Part shown: one piece after another, positions 28,258 to 37,262 of the stretch | Numbering within the stretch: the stretch's first letter is position 1 | Layout of the letters: each line of letters begins with the position of its first letter | Origin: Planctomycetota bacterium | GTDB lineage: Bacteria > Planctomycetota > UBA1135 > GCA-002686595 | NCBI GenBank assembly: GCA_026692665.1 | Contig: JAPLOF010000058.1 | Location: forward strand, 1 to 64,000 | Direction of reading: 5' to 3' | Length of the DNA stretch: 64,000 nt | Translations under genes and position numbers: made by a program | The notes under the pieces: model-generated | The model's input: only the letters and a program-made list of their open reading frames with translations | What the model was told of the DNA's origin: nothing | The model's database searches: none

Positions 28258-28734
28258 TCAGCGCCGCGCCGCGTCGCCCTCGGCGAGCGCGGCCCAGGCT
28301 TCTTCGGGCGTCTTCGCCGCCACGAGGTGCTCGCGGACCAGGTCGCGTCCGAGCACGCGCGCGATGTCGGCCAGCGTGCGGATGTGCAGCAGCTTCTGCG
28401 CGCGCGGGATGACGAGCAGCACGACGACGCGCGTCGGCCGGCCGTCGATGCTGTCGAATCCCAGGGTCGCGCCCTCCGGGACGATGCCCATGGCGGCGCG
28501 CACCCCGTCGACGCCCTCGACCGCGGCGTGCGGGATCGCGATCCCGTGCTCCATGCCCGTCGACATGGACTTCTCGCGGGCCATGACGGCCTCGACGACC
28601 GAGGGTTCCTGGTCGGCCGAGAGCCGCTCGCGGCGCACGAGATGGGCCACGAGCTCGCGGATCGCGGCCCACTTGTCGGCGGGCGCGAACGAGACGAGCA
28701 CGTCCTGCGCCGCGAAGAGCTCGGAGAGCCGCAT
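28258..28734 (-). CDS. PTS EIIA-Ntr/fructose-type domain protein
   Basis: The 158-residue single-domain protein of the PTS EIIA type has the active-site His at 69 ('HGIAIPHAAVEGVDG'), followed by 'VLLVIPRAQKLLHIRTLADI'. It has the length of EIIA-Ntr (PtsN). Such proteins are phosphorylated through EI-Ntr and NPr and regulate nitrogen, potassium or stress pathways. No EI, NPr, EIIB or EIIC gene lies in the window, so a regulatory role is inferred. It is the first gene of an operon with the membrane protein at 25493 and divergent from gspD. Confidence 0.88.
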   Translation of the reverse strand: MRLSELFAAQDVLVSFAPADKWAAIRELVAHLVRRERLSADQEPSVVEAVMAREKSMSTGMEHGIAIPHAAVEGVDGVRAAMGIVPEGATLGFDSIDGRPTRVVVLLVIPRAQKLLHIRTLADIARVLGRDLVREHLVAAKTPEEAWAALAEGDAARR

Positions 28735-28854
28735 GGGCGGCGGAGGATAGCGACCCGCCCGCGCACCTGGAAACGGTTGCCGGGTGGTCAGCCACCCGGG
28801 AAGAACGGCCGATCGAGGACGTCCGAGGTTCGCTCCGCGGGATCCCCCTCGAGC

Positions 28855-28883
28855 TTGGACCAACCCCCGGCGTTCGCTAGGCT
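28855..28883 (+). promoter_or_regulatory. Possible promoter of the gsp operon
   Basis: TTGGAC and TAGGCT are separated by exactly 17 bp and lie about 93 bp upstream of the gspD start in a divergent gap. Each hexamer matches only three bases of the sigma-70 consensus, so this is a suggestion only. Confidence 0.3.
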
Positions 28884-28975
28884 CCCTGCCTCCCGGCCGC
28901 TCGAGGGCATCCAAAGCTGGAGACGCCAACGAGTTAGGACCAACGGGTTCGGACACGAGAAGACCTGCCACCGAC

Positions 28976-31360
28976 ATGATCGCCGCCCTTTTCGCCGCTC
29001 TGCCCCTGCTCTCGATCGCCGTCCCCACGCCGCAAGCGCCGCGCGGCGCGCCGGCGAAACCGGGCGCCCAGAATCCTCCCGCGGCGCAGGCCCAGCAGCC
29101 CGGCCCGCAGAAGGACCCCGGCGCCGCGAGCGCGCCCAAGGGCGAGAGCGGCGCGAGCGCCGCAGGCAAGATCCCGCCGATCCAGGAGAACGGCGCCTTC
29201 TACGAACTCTACTTCGAGGAGACCACCGACGGCGACGGCGGGCTGACGCTCGAGCAGTTCGTGAAGCTGTGTCAGACGGCGACCGGCATCAACTTCACCT
29301 ACACGGCGGACACGCAGGGGATCCTCGCGCAGAAGAAGTTGAAGATGTTCGGGCCCAAGACGATCCCGAAGAGCGACTTCTACTCGTTCTTCCAGATCAT
29401 GATGATCATCAACGAGTTCGTCTGCACGAAGATCGGCCCGGATCACCTGGCCGTCGTGCTGATCCAGAGCTCGGCGCCGAACCAGCGTGGTGGAGCGGGC
29501 ACGCTCAAGAAGGACGCGGTGTACGTCGCGCCCGAGGACCTCGACCGCTACGCCGACCAGCCGGCCGTGCTGATCCACACGGTCGTCGACCTGCCGCACG
29601 TCGACGCGCGCCAGCTGTCGACGTCGCTGCGCCAGATGTTCCCCGACCAGCAGACGCAGTCGATCCTGCCGGTGTCGGGCTCGAGCTTGATCCTCACCGG
29701 ATTCGGCAGCGACGTGGCCGCGATGGTGCGCATGCTGCAGTTCGTGGACAAGGCGGCCGAGAACCAGGCCGTCGTCCTGCCCGACTTCGAGATGATCCCG
29801 CTCGAGTTCGCGTCGGCCGAGGAGGTCGCGGACACGCTGACGGACCTGCTCGAGGCGAGCCGCCGCGCGGCCCAGACCCGCGGCGCGCAGGTCGCGCAGG
29901 CGCAGGGCGCCACCGGGCAGCTGCAGACCGGCCAGACCGAGTCGAAGATCATGGTCGACGCGCGGACGAACTCGCTGCTCGTCATGGCGATGCCGGACGA
30001 CATGCCGCGCATCAAGGAACTCGTCGCCCGCCTCGACGTCGACATCGTCCAGGGCGAGAAGACGTACCACATCTACAACCTCGAGAACGTCGACGCCGAA
30101 GAGCTCGCCGAGACGCTCGACAACTTCATCCGCGACGCCTCGCGCGTGACCCCCGGCGGCACGGCGCGCGCCGGCGGTCAAGGCGGCCAGGCCGGCGGCG
30201 CCAGCGCCTCGAGCAGCCAGCGCAACGAGATCGTCGTCGTGTCCGACAAGGCCACGAACTCGCTGCTGATCGCGGCGAACCGCACGCGGTACGAGGAAGT
30301 CCTCGACCTGATCCGGCGCCTCGACCAGCGGCAGGACCAGGTCCTCATCGAGACGGCGCTCATCGAGCTGACCGGACAGGACAGCTTCCGGCTGGCGGTC
30401 GAGCTGGGCCTGGCCGACATCAGCGGCTCCGGCAACGGCGGATTCGGCGTGTCGTCGTTCGGTCTCTCGACGTTCGAAGACACGAACGGAGACGGCGTCC
30501 CGGACATCCGCATGCCGAACCTGTTCGGCGGATCCGCCCCCGAGGGCATCACGGCCGGCATCATCCAGGGCGACAATTTCTCGCTGCCCGTCCTGCTCAA
30601 CGCCCTGCAGACCCGGCGCGACACGAACGTGCTGAACGTGCCGTCCGTGCTCGTGAACAACAACAAGAGCGCCAAGGTCGTCAGCAAGGACGAGCAGCCC
30701 ACGACCACGATCACCGCGACCGGCGGCGTGACGGGCCAGACGCAGGAGAACTTCAAGGAGTACGTCGAGGCCGGAATCACCCTCGAGATCTCCCCCACGA
30801 TCAGCGCCAGCCGCTATCTGCGCCTGAACATCAGCCTCGAGGTGTCGACCTTCATCGGCGCCGTCGAGACGAGCGCCATCCCGCCGCCCAAGGTCACGCG
30901 CACGATCAACACGCAGGTCAACGTGCCCGATGGCGACACGATGGTCGTGGGCGGGATCATCACCGACAACCTGGGCCACTCGAAGTCGTCGGTCCCGTGG
31001 CTCGGCGACATCCCGATCCTCGGGTACCTCTTCAGCGACACGGGCGAGTCGCAGAGCAAGACCACGCTCTACTTCTTCGTGACGCCGCACATCATGCGCG
31101 ACCGCGACTTCGCCGACCTGGCCGAGTACTCCTTCAAGCGCAAGCTCGAGGCGGCGGACACGATCGGCGCGGACCGCATCCGTGTCGTCGACCCCACGTT
31201 CGGCCGCGACAAGGAAGGCGTGGACATGCGCGGCTTCGAGGTACCGCTCTATCGCGGACCGCAGCGCGGCGAGGTCCATGACTCGGACGTGGGTCTCGAC
31301 GCGAAGAAGCTGAACGAGATGCTCCAAAAGGGCGAAGGTTCGACCCAGGACAAGCCGTGA
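28976..31360 (+). CDS. gspD: Type II secretion system outer-membrane secretin
   Basis: The 794-residue pore-forming secretin has an N-terminal signal peptide (MIAALFAALPLLSIAV), then an Ala/Pro/Gly-rich spacer. Periplasmic N-domains follow, beginning near residue 75 ('NGAFYELYFEETTDGDGGLT') with repeated 'VDARTNSLLVMAMPDD' and 'DKATNSLLIAANRTR' units. The secretin channel occupies about 450-720 and ends with the signature 'VPWLGDIPILGYLFSDTGES' and 'TLYFFVTPHIM'. The chosen ATG begins the signal peptide; upstream frame is open. First gene of gspDEFGHIJ. Its stop overlaps gspE as GTGA. No gspC is present before it, which is unusual for a classical type II operon. Confidence 0.92.
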   Translation: MIAALFAALPLLSIAVPTPQAPRGAPAKPGAQNPPAAQAQQPGPQKDPGAASAPKGESGASAAGKIPPIQENGAFYELYFEETTDGDGGLTLEQFVKLCQTATGINFTYTADTQGILAQKKLKMFGPKTIPKSDFYSFFQIMMIINEFVCTKIGPDHLAVVLIQSSAPNQRGGAGTLKKDAVYVAPEDLDRYADQPAVLIHTVVDLPHVDARQLSTSLRQMFPDQQTQSILPVSGSSLILTGFGSDVAAMVRMLQFVDKAAENQAVVLPDFEMIPLEFASAEEVADTLTDLLEASRRAAQTRGAQVAQAQGATGQLQTGQTESKIMVDARTNSLLVMAMPDDMPRIKELVARLDVDIVQGEKTYHIYNLENVDAEELAETLDNFIRDASRVTPGGTARAGGQGGQAGGASASSSQRNEIVVVSDKATNSLLIAANRTRYEEVLDLIRRLDQRQDQVLIETALIELTGQDSFRLAVELGLADISGSGNGGFGVSSFGLSTFEDTNGDGVPDIRMPNLFGGSAPEGITAGIIQGDNFSLPVLLNALQTRRDTNVLNVPSVLVNNNKSAKVVSKDEQPTTTITATGGVTGQTQENFKEYVEAGITLEISPTISASRYLRLNISLEVSTFIGAVETSAIPPPKVTRTINTQVNVPDGDTMVVGGIITDNLGHSKSSVPWLGDIPILGYLFSDTGESQSKTTLYFFVTPHIMRDRDFADLAEYSFKRKLEAADTIGADRIRVVDPTFGRDKEGVDMRGFEVPLYRGPQRGEVHDSDVGLDAKKLNEMLQKGEGSTQDKP

Positions 31361-33090
31361 TCCAGGCGCGCGACACCCAGAAGGCGGACAGCCTCGGCGA
31401 CATGCTCGTCGACGCGGGCATGTCCCGGGACCGGCTCGAGGAGTGCCGGCGGATCGCCGGGACGACCGGCGAATCCCTGGACCGCGTGATCCTCCAGAAG
31501 GACTACCTGGACGAGATCACGCTGCTCCAGATCTACGCCAAGCACCTGGGCTACGAGTTCCGGAAGTCCCTCGAGGGCACCCCGGTCCCGAGTGCGTTCG
31601 TGTCCAAGGTCCCGGTCCACTTCGCGCGCAACTACAACCTGGTCGCGCTCGAGGCCGGTTCCGACGGCGTCTTCAAGGTCGCGACGTGCACGCCGCTGGC
31701 GCCGCACCCGATGGACGACCTGGCCGGGATGCTGGGGGCCGAGATCGACCCGGTCCTCGCGCCGCGCATCGAGATCACGACCCTGCTCGGACGCGCGTAC
31801 CGGCACAAGGCCGACGGCGTCGACGAGGCGCTGGCGGACGTCAACGAGGACGGCAACATCGCCGGCCTCGCGGACCAGATCGACGAGAACGAGGACGTGC
31901 TCGACGTCGCCAACAAGGCGCCGATCATCAAGCTCGTCAACACGATCCTCTTCCAGGCGCTGAAGCTGCGCGCCTCGGACGTGCACTTCCACCCCTACGG
32001 CGACCGGATGCAGGTGCGTTTCCGGATCGACGGCATCCTCTACGACATGGATCCGATCCCGCGCAAGGCGCAGGACGCGATCATCAGCCGCATCAAGGTC
32101 ATGGGCAAGATGGACATCGCCGAGCGCCGCCTGCCGCAGGACGGCCGCGCGACGATCAAGATCGGCGATGGCGAGGTCGACGTCCGCATCAGTTCGATCC
32201 CCACGACGTACGGCGAGCGCATCGTCATGCGTCTGCTCGACAAGTCGTCGAAGGTTTTCCGGCTCGAGGAGATCGGCCTGGCCTCGAAGAACCTCGAGAT
32301 GATCCACGAGTACCTCGAATACTCGCACGGGATCATCCTGGTCACGGGCCCCACCGGTTCGGGCAAGACCACCACGCTCTACGCCGCGATGGCGCAGGTC
32401 GACACCACGCAGAAGAACGTGCTGACGATCGAGGACCCGGTCGAGTACTCCCTGCCGGGCATCAGCCAGGTCCAGGTCAACGTCAAGAAGGGCCTCACGT
32501 TCGCCGCGGGACTGCGTTCGTTCCTGCGCCAGGACCCGGACGTGATGATGGTCGGCGAGATCCGCGACCTCGAGACGGCCGAGGTCGCGATCCGCGCGGC
32601 GCTCACCGGCCACCTCGTGTTCTCGACCGTGCACACGAACGACGCGGCGTCCACCGTCACCCGCATGGTGGACCAGGGCGTCGAGCCTTACCTCGTGGCC
32701 AGCTCGATCGTTCTCGTCATCGCGCAGCGCCTGGTGCGCACGATCTGCAAGCACTGCCACACCTACGGGCCGATCACGCCCGAATGGGGCGCGAAGCTCA
32801 AGAAGATCGGGCTGTCGCCGGAACAGATGGGCAACCGCGTCGCGTTCGGCAAGGGCTGCGACGAGTGCTTCAACTCGGGCTACTCGGGCCGGACCGCGAT
32901 CTACGAGTTCCTGCCGGTCGACGAAGTGCTGCGCACCCAGATCATGGAAGGCGTCACGGCCACGCAGATGAAGAAGGGCGCGGCTGAACGCGGCATGATC
33001 TCCCTCCGCGAGGACGGCAGGCAGAAGGTGCTCGGCGGCGTGACCACCGCGGACGAAGTGCTGCGCGTGACGCAGCTCGACATCGACTAG
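31357..33090 (+). CDS. gspE: Type II secretion assembly ATPase GspE
   Basis: The 577-residue cytoplasmic ATPase powers pseudopilus assembly. An N-terminal GspE-type domain (about 1-150) leads to 'RASDVHFHPYGDRMQVRFRI', Walker A GPTGSGKTT near residue 330, the Asp box, Walker B 'DPDVMMVGEIRDLETAE' and the His box 'GHLVFSTVHTNDAAS'. A tetracysteine metal site is formed by CKHC near 463 and CDEC near 501, as in PilB/GspE ATPases. The GTG start overlaps the gspD stop. A gspF gene follows 23 bp later. Confidence 0.95.
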   Translation: MIQARDTQKADSLGDMLVDAGMSRDRLEECRRIAGTTGESLDRVILQKDYLDEITLLQIYAKHLGYEFRKSLEGTPVPSAFVSKVPVHFARNYNLVALEAGSDGVFKVATCTPLAPHPMDDLAGMLGAEIDPVLAPRIEITTLLGRAYRHKADGVDEALADVNEDGNIAGLADQIDENEDVLDVANKAPIIKLVNTILFQALKLRASDVHFHPYGDRMQVRFRIDGILYDMDPIPRKAQDAIISRIKVMGKMDIAERRLPQDGRATIKIGDGEVDVRISSIPTTYGERIVMRLLDKSSKVFRLEEIGLASKNLEMIHEYLEYSHGIILVTGPTGSGKTTTLYAAMAQVDTTQKNVLTIEDPVEYSLPGISQVQVNVKKGLTFAAGLRSFLRQDPDVMMVGEIRDLETAEVAIRAALTGHLVFSTVHTNDAASTVTRMVDQGVEPYLVASSIVLVIAQRLVRTICKHCHTYGPITPEWGAKLKKIGLSPEQMGNRVAFGKGCDECFNSGYSGRTAIYEFLPVDEVLRTQIMEGVTATQMKKGAAERGMISLREDGRQKVLGGVTTADEVLRVTQLDID

Positions 33091-33113
33091 GGCTCGCCCA
33101 GGCCGCCCCAACC

Positions 33114-34382
33114 ATGCCGATCTTCGAGTACAAGGCCTACGCATCCGGGGGGAGGGTCCAGGCGGGCGTCATCGACGCCGACACCACCCGCGAGGCGCGC
33201 AATCGGCTGCGCCGGGAGAACCTGCTCGTCAGCGAGATCCACGAGCTGCGCGGCGGCCGGCGCACGAAGGGCAAGCTCGGGCCCAAGGGCAAGAAACTGG
33301 GCGTGATCGAGCGCCTCCGCCGCCAGCGCCAGGCCCGGGCGACGCCCAGCATGCGCGACCTGGAGGTGCTGACCAGCGTCACGCGCCAGATGGGCACGCT
33401 GCTCTCGTCGGGCATCCCGCTCGCGGAGACGCTCAAGGCGATCATCGAGCAGGCGGAGCGGCGCGACGTCGAGATGATGTTCCGCGAGATCCGCGAGCGC
33501 ATCAACTCGGGCGGCTCGCTGGCCGACGCCCTCTCGGAACACCCGCGACTCTTCGGCGAGCTCTATGTGAACATGGTCCGCGCCGGCGAGGCGACCGGCA
33601 ACGTGGACGTCGTGCTCCGCCGCCTGGCGGACTACCTCCAGGCGCAGCGTGCGCTGCGGCGCAAGATCGTCTCGGCCATGACCTACCCGGCGATGATGAT
33701 CGCGATCGGCATGATCGTGGTCAGCATCCTGATGGCCGTCGTCGTGCCGAAGATCACGGGCATGCTGACGGACCAGGGCAAGACGCTCCCCGCCCCCACG
33801 CAGGTGCTGATCTTCATCAGCGACCTGTTCAAGGACTGGTGGTGGGCCGGCGCTCTGGCGATCGCCGCCGTGTCCTTCGCCATCGAGCGCATCTACCGGA
33901 CCGACAAGGGCCGAATGTTCATCGACAAGAACATGCTGCGCATCCCGATCTTGGGTGACCTCCTGCGCAAGCAGGCCGTCTCGCGCTTCACGCGCACCCT
34001 TTCGACCCTCCTCCAGAGCGGCGTGCCCGCCGTGCAGAGCCTGGAGATCACGCGCACCGTCGTCGGCAACCGCGTCCTGGCCGACGCGACCGAGCACATC
34101 CGGGTGAAGATCCTGGAGGGCACGGACATCTCCACCCCGCTCAAGGCGACCGGGGTGTTCCCGCCGGTCGTCAGCTACATGGTGGCCATCGGCGAACAGT
34201 CCGGCGAGCTGGAACAGATGCTCGACCGGGTCGCGATCGCCTACGACGAGGAGATCGACGTCGCGACCGAGCGCATGACGAGCGTCATCGAACCGATCAT
34301 GATCGTCGTCCTGGCCGTCATCGTCGGCTACATCGTGATCTCGATCGTCCTGCCGATCCTCCAGATCGGCCAGGTCGGGTGA
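33114..34382 (+). CDS. gspF: Type II secretion inner-membrane platform protein GspF
   Basis: The 422-residue inner-membrane protein anchors the assembly ATPase. It has the two T2SSF cytoplasmic domains, the first near 85-205 ('GTLLSSGIPLAETLKAIIEQ') and the second near 285-405 ('LSTLLQSGVPAVQSLEITR'), and three transmembrane regions, including the last ('IMIVVLAVIVGYIVISIVLP'). The N-terminal 'FEYKAYASGGRVQAGVIDAD' matches the family opening. A strong hairpin follows the stop and separates it from gspG, the only sizeable gap in the operon. Confidence 0.94.
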   Translation: MPIFEYKAYASGGRVQAGVIDADTTREARNRLRRENLLVSEIHELRGGRRTKGKLGPKGKKLGVIERLRRQRQARATPSMRDLEVLTSVTRQMGTLLSSGIPLAETLKAIIEQAERRDVEMMFREIRERINSGGSLADALSEHPRLFGELYVNMVRAGEATGNVDVVLRRLADYLQAQRALRRKIVSAMTYPAMMIAIGMIVVSILMAVVVPKITGMLTDQGKTLPAPTQVLIFISDLFKDWWWAGALAIAAVSFAIERIYRTDKGRMFIDKNMLRIPILGDLLRKQAVSRFTRTLSTLLQSGVPAVQSLEITRTVVGNRVLADATEHIRVKILEGTDISTPLKATGVFPPVVSYMVAIGEQSGELEQMLDRVAIAYDEEIDVATERMTSVIEPIMIVVLAVIVGYIVISIVLPILQIGQVG

Positions 34383-34388
34383 TCCGGC

Positions 34389-34421
34389 GCCTCCCCGCCC
34401 CCCGCGTTCCGCGGGGGAGGC
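34389..34421 (+). terminator. Strong hairpin between gspF and gspG
   Basis: Seven bases after the gspF stop, GCCTCCCC...CCGCG pairs with CGCGG GGGAGGC around a very short loop, with a few extra bases bulged in the left arm. No U-tract follows. In an operon whose other junctions overlap or nearly so, this 182-bp gap could end or process the mRNA and set the high level of major pseudopilin. TATCCT at 34431-34436 is a possible -10 element. Confidence 0.4.
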
Positions 34422-34564
34422 CCGCCCGGTTATCCTTCCAGGACCGTCGAAACCCGAGGGGTGCGCTCCGCGGCGCCCCCTGGGAAGAATCGGAGCAGCA
34501 GGTGGAATAGGCAGCCCTGGGCTGCGTCGAAGACGACACGCCGGGAAGACCGGCACGAAATCCC

Positions 34565-35026
34565 ATGATGAAGAACTCGCAATCGATCCCCCGCCGCCGC
34601 GCGGGTTTCACGTTGGCCGAGATGATGGTCGTCATCGTCATCCTGGGCCTCCTGGCGACGCTGGTCGTCCGGAACGTGATGAAGAACCTCTCCTCCGCGA
34701 TGGGCGGGAAGGCCCAGTCCGACATCGTGGCGATCGAATCGGCGCTCGAGGAGTACGCGATCAACAACTCGGGGCGCTACCCCGACAGTCTCGAGCCGCT
34801 GGTGACGCCGGACGTCAACGGGCACACGTATCTGAAGGGCACCTCGCTGCCCAAGGACCCGTGGCGCAACGAGTACCAGTACGAGCAGCCGGGCCCCGGC
34901 CAGCCCCTTCCGCGCATCTACACGCTGGGCAAGGACATGCAGCCCGGCGGCGAGGGCGACGACCGGGACATCGACAACATCATGATCCGCAACGGCGAAA
35001 CGTCCGGCGGCGACACCCGCAAGTAG
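34565..35026 (+). CDS. gspG: Type II secretion major pseudopilin GspG
   Basis: The 153-residue pseudopilin has the type IV prepilin leader RRRAG/FTLAEM followed by a 20-residue hydrophobic helix (MVVIVILGLLATLVVRNVM). Residue E at position 5 of the mature form is present. The globular domain shows the GspG pattern: 'DIVAIESALEEYAINNSGRY', then 'LPKDPWRNEYQYEQPG' and 'IYTLGKDMQPGGEGDDRDI'. The last corresponds to the Ca-binding loop of GspG. It probably forms the body of the pseudopilus. A gspH gene follows 17 bp later. Confidence 0.94.
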   Translation: MMKNSQSIPRRRAGFTLAEMMVVIVILGLLATLVVRNVMKNLSSAMGGKAQSDIVAIESALEEYAINNSGRYPDSLEPLVTPDVNGHTYLKGTSLPKDPWRNEYQYEQPGPGQPLPRIYTLGKDMQPGGEGDDRDIDNIMIRNGETSGGDTRK

Positions 35027-35043
35027 CCACGGAGACACGATCG

Positions 35044-35643
35044 GTGAGAACGAGGGCACCAGACAGCGCGGCGGGGCGGAACAGGAGCGCGGGATCGCGC
35101 GCGGGCTTCAGTCTCATCGAGCTCCTCGCCGTCCTCGTCGTCCTGGGCCTGATCGCGACCATGGTCACGATCAACTGGCGCGCGATCCTGCCCAAGACCG
35201 AGTTGCACTCCGCGGTCCGCGAGCTGTCGGCCATCCTGCAGGGGACGCGCTCCGACGCGATCGCCCGCAACGCGACCTTCGAGATCCAGTACGACCTCGA
35301 CGAACACCGCTACCGGGTCGTGACCCCGTTCCGCGTGAGCGGGGCCGACGGCGTCGGAGGCGGTCTGGCGCCGTCGAACGAGGACCGGGCCGCGCTGGCC
35401 TGGCACCCGCTCCCGAAGTCCGTGCGCTTCAGTTCCGTCTCGATCGGCACGGACATCTTCGAGAAGGGCATCGTGGTCGTGCGCTTCGACCCGCTCGGCA
35501 GCGCTTCGGGTCACGTGGTCGTCCTCTCCCAGCCCCAGGACGGGAACATCTACACGATCGAGGTCCAGGGCCTGCTCGGCCTGATCAACTACCACGAGGG
35601 CTTGTTCGAGCGCCTCCCGCCCAAGGAGGACGACTTCAAGTGA
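35044..35643 (+). CDS. gspH: Type II secretion minor pseudopilin GspH-like
   Basis: The 199-residue protein has a prepilin leader RAG/FSLIELLAVLVVLGLI and a hydrophobic helix. The following beta-rich domain contains 'AVRELSAILQGTRSDAIARN', which is typical of GspH/FimT. The GTG at 35044 is chosen because it begins the basic leader; a longer in-frame opening has no similarity to pseudopilins. The stop overlaps the GspI start (GTGA). H, I and J form the tip complex in known systems, to which this protein probably belongs. Confidence 0.84.
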   Translation: MRTRAPDSAAGRNRSAGSRAGFSLIELLAVLVVLGLIATMVTINWRAILPKTELHSAVRELSAILQGTRSDAIARNATFEIQYDLDEHRYRVVTPFRVSGADGVGGGLAPSNEDRAALAWHPLPKSVRFSSVSIGTDIFEKGIVVVRFDPLGSASGHVVVLSQPQDGNIYTIEVQGLLGLINYHEGLFERLPPKEDDFK

Positions 35644-36269
35644 CGCGCGACCTTCGTCGATCGGGTTTCACGCTGGCCGAGGTCGCGGTGACGATCGTCA
35701 TCGTCGGCATCGCGCTCGTGCTCGTGCTGCAGGGATTGAACACCTCGAAGGTCACCGCGGCCCACACGCGCAACCAGAAGCTGGCCCGGGACCTCGGGCT
35801 CTACACCCTGGGACAGATCGAGAGCGGCCTCCTGCGCGACGACCTCGAGTCCGGGATGGTCGGCAATTACGCCGAAGAGGGCTATCCCGACTTCAACTGG
35901 GAGATCGCGGTCGGAGACGACGCGCTGCGCCAGACGAACCAGAGCCAGGATGGGAAGTTCGATTCCTGGGCCCCGACCGCCGCCGAGGAAGAGGCCAAGA
36001 AGGACAAGAACAAGGACGAGGACGCCGAGGAGCCGTTCGAGAAGATCCGCATCCGGGTCACGTACCCGAAGATCCGCGAGTTCGAGAACGAGCTGACGCT
36101 GGAGCGCTGGATTCCCTGGAAGCAGGCCTACGGCGAAGCGGAAGGCGACAACGCCTCGAAGAACGCGAAGGCGTCCAAGGGCACCTCCAAGGGCGCTGCG
36201 CAGGTCGGCGGATCGGCGACCGGCGGATCGGCGTCCGGATCGGGGACGAAGGGATCGACGAAACCATGA
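35640..36269 (+). CDS. gspI: Type II secretion minor pseudopilin GspI-like
   Basis: The 209-residue protein has the leader RRSG/FTLAEVAVTIVIVGIALVLV and a hydrophobic helix, followed by 'KVTAAHTRNQKLARDLGLYT', which resembles GspI. The C-terminal third is a Lys/Glu-rich stretch (EEEAKKDKNKDEDAEE) and ends in a Gly/Ser/Lys tail. Family members are usually about 120 residues, so the tail is an addition. GTG start overlaps gspH by 4 bp, and the stop overlaps the gspJ ATG. Confidence 0.8.
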   Translation: MTRDLRRSGFTLAEVAVTIVIVGIALVLVLQGLNTSKVTAAHTRNQKLARDLGLYTLGQIESGLLRDDLESGMVGNYAEEGYPDFNWEIAVGDDALRQTNQSQDGKFDSWAPTAAEEEAKKDKNKDEDAEEPFEKIRIRVTYPKIREFENELTLERWIPWKQAYGEAEGDNASKNAKASKGTSKGAAQVGGSATGGSASGSGTKGSTKP

Positions 36270-37249
36270 AGATCCACTCCCGATCGCGACTCGCCCGCAC
36301 AGCTGGCTTCACCCTGGTCGAGGTGCTCCTGACCCTGATGATCATGGGCGGCATCATGGTGACGATCACCCAGATCCTGAGCGCCGCGCGCACTTCGCGC
36401 GACACGATCCACAACATCCAGGAGACCCAGCTCGCTGGGCCGGCGATCCTGGACCTGATCGAGCGGGACCTGCGCTCGATCTCCGTCTACGACCGCACGC
36501 GCCTGAACCACCTGCGGATCAAGAACCGCGTGCTGGCCGGCCTCGATGGCGACAGCATCGACTTCGTCGCCAGCGCGAAGAGTCGTGTTCCGGTCGCCAT
36601 CGACGAGCGCTTCGCGCGCAGCCCGCTGTGCGAGATCGGCTACCGGCTGCGCGTCCGCCAGGACGACGACCAGTTCCTCGAGATCTGGCGCCGCGAGCAG
36701 TTCGGCGTCGACGAGGACCCGTTCGAAGGCGGCGAGTACCAGTACCTGCACGAGCGCGTGAAGGCGCTCGACATCCAGTCGTTCGCCGAGGATGGTCCCG
36801 ATGCCGAGCCCATCGAGGACTGGGGCACGGAGAAGGCCGAGGAGAACATCGGCCTGCCGGCGCGAATCGAAGTCACGCTGACGCTCGAGCTCGCTCCGCG
36901 CCTCGTGAACGAGCAGATCTCGTTCCTGCCGACGGACCGCCGCACGCTGACGTACAAGCGGATCATCCGGCTGCCGGAGCTCCTCCGGTCCGAGGAAGTG
37001 GCCATCCCGGTGCCGATGATCCCGAAGCCGACGGCGGCGGCAGGCGCTGCGGGCGGCACGAATACGGAAGTCGGCGGCGCTGCAGGTGGCGCTGGCGGCT
37101 CGACGACGATCTCGACGGGCGGGCCGACGGGCGGCGGCGGAAACCCATTCGGGGGCGGCGGTGGCGGCGGCGGTGGGCCCGGTGGTGGTGGCGGTGGCGG
37201 TGGCGGGCCCGGTGGCGGGCCCGGTGGTGGCGGGCCCGGCGGCGGCTGA
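36266..37249 (+). CDS. gspJ: Type II secretion minor pseudopilin GspJ-like with Gly-rich tail
   Basis: The 327-residue protein has a leader (RTAG/FTLVEVLLTLMIMGGIMVTI) and hydrophobic helix. It then shows the GspJ-like beginning 'TIHNIQETQLAGPAILDLIE' and 'CEIGYRLRVRQDDDQFLEIW'. The final 85 residues are low in complexity, with more than 30 residues of Gly/Pro-only sequence. The domain is longer than usual for GspJ. The operon stops here: gspK, gspL and gspM do not follow, and serS is convergent 13 bp away. Confidence 0.78.
   Translation: MKIHSRSRLARTAGFTLVEVLLTLMIMGGIMVTITQILSAARTSRDTIHNIQETQLAGPAILDLIERDLRSISVYDRTRLNHLRIKNRVLAGLDGDSIDFVASAKSRVPVAIDERFARSPLCEIGYRLRVRQDDDQFLEIWRREQFGVDEDPFEGGEYQYLHERVKALDIQSFAEDGPDAEPIEDWGTEKAEENIGLPARIEVTLTLELAPRLVNEQISFLPTDRRTLTYKRIIRLPELLRSEEVAIPVPMIPKPTAAAGAAGGTNTEVGGAAGGAGGSTTISTGGPTGGGGNPFGGGGGGGGGPGGGGGGGGGPGGGPGGGGPGGG
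37151..37246 (+). repeat. GGN/GGGCCCGGTGG low-complexity repeat in gspJ
   Basis: Imperfect repeats of GGN codons interrupted by GGGCCCGG units encode runs of five to nine Gly separated by Pro. The frame is preserved. Such a tract is prone to slippage and could vary in length between strains. Confidence 0.7.
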
Positions 37250-37262
37250 GGTCGCCCCTCCG

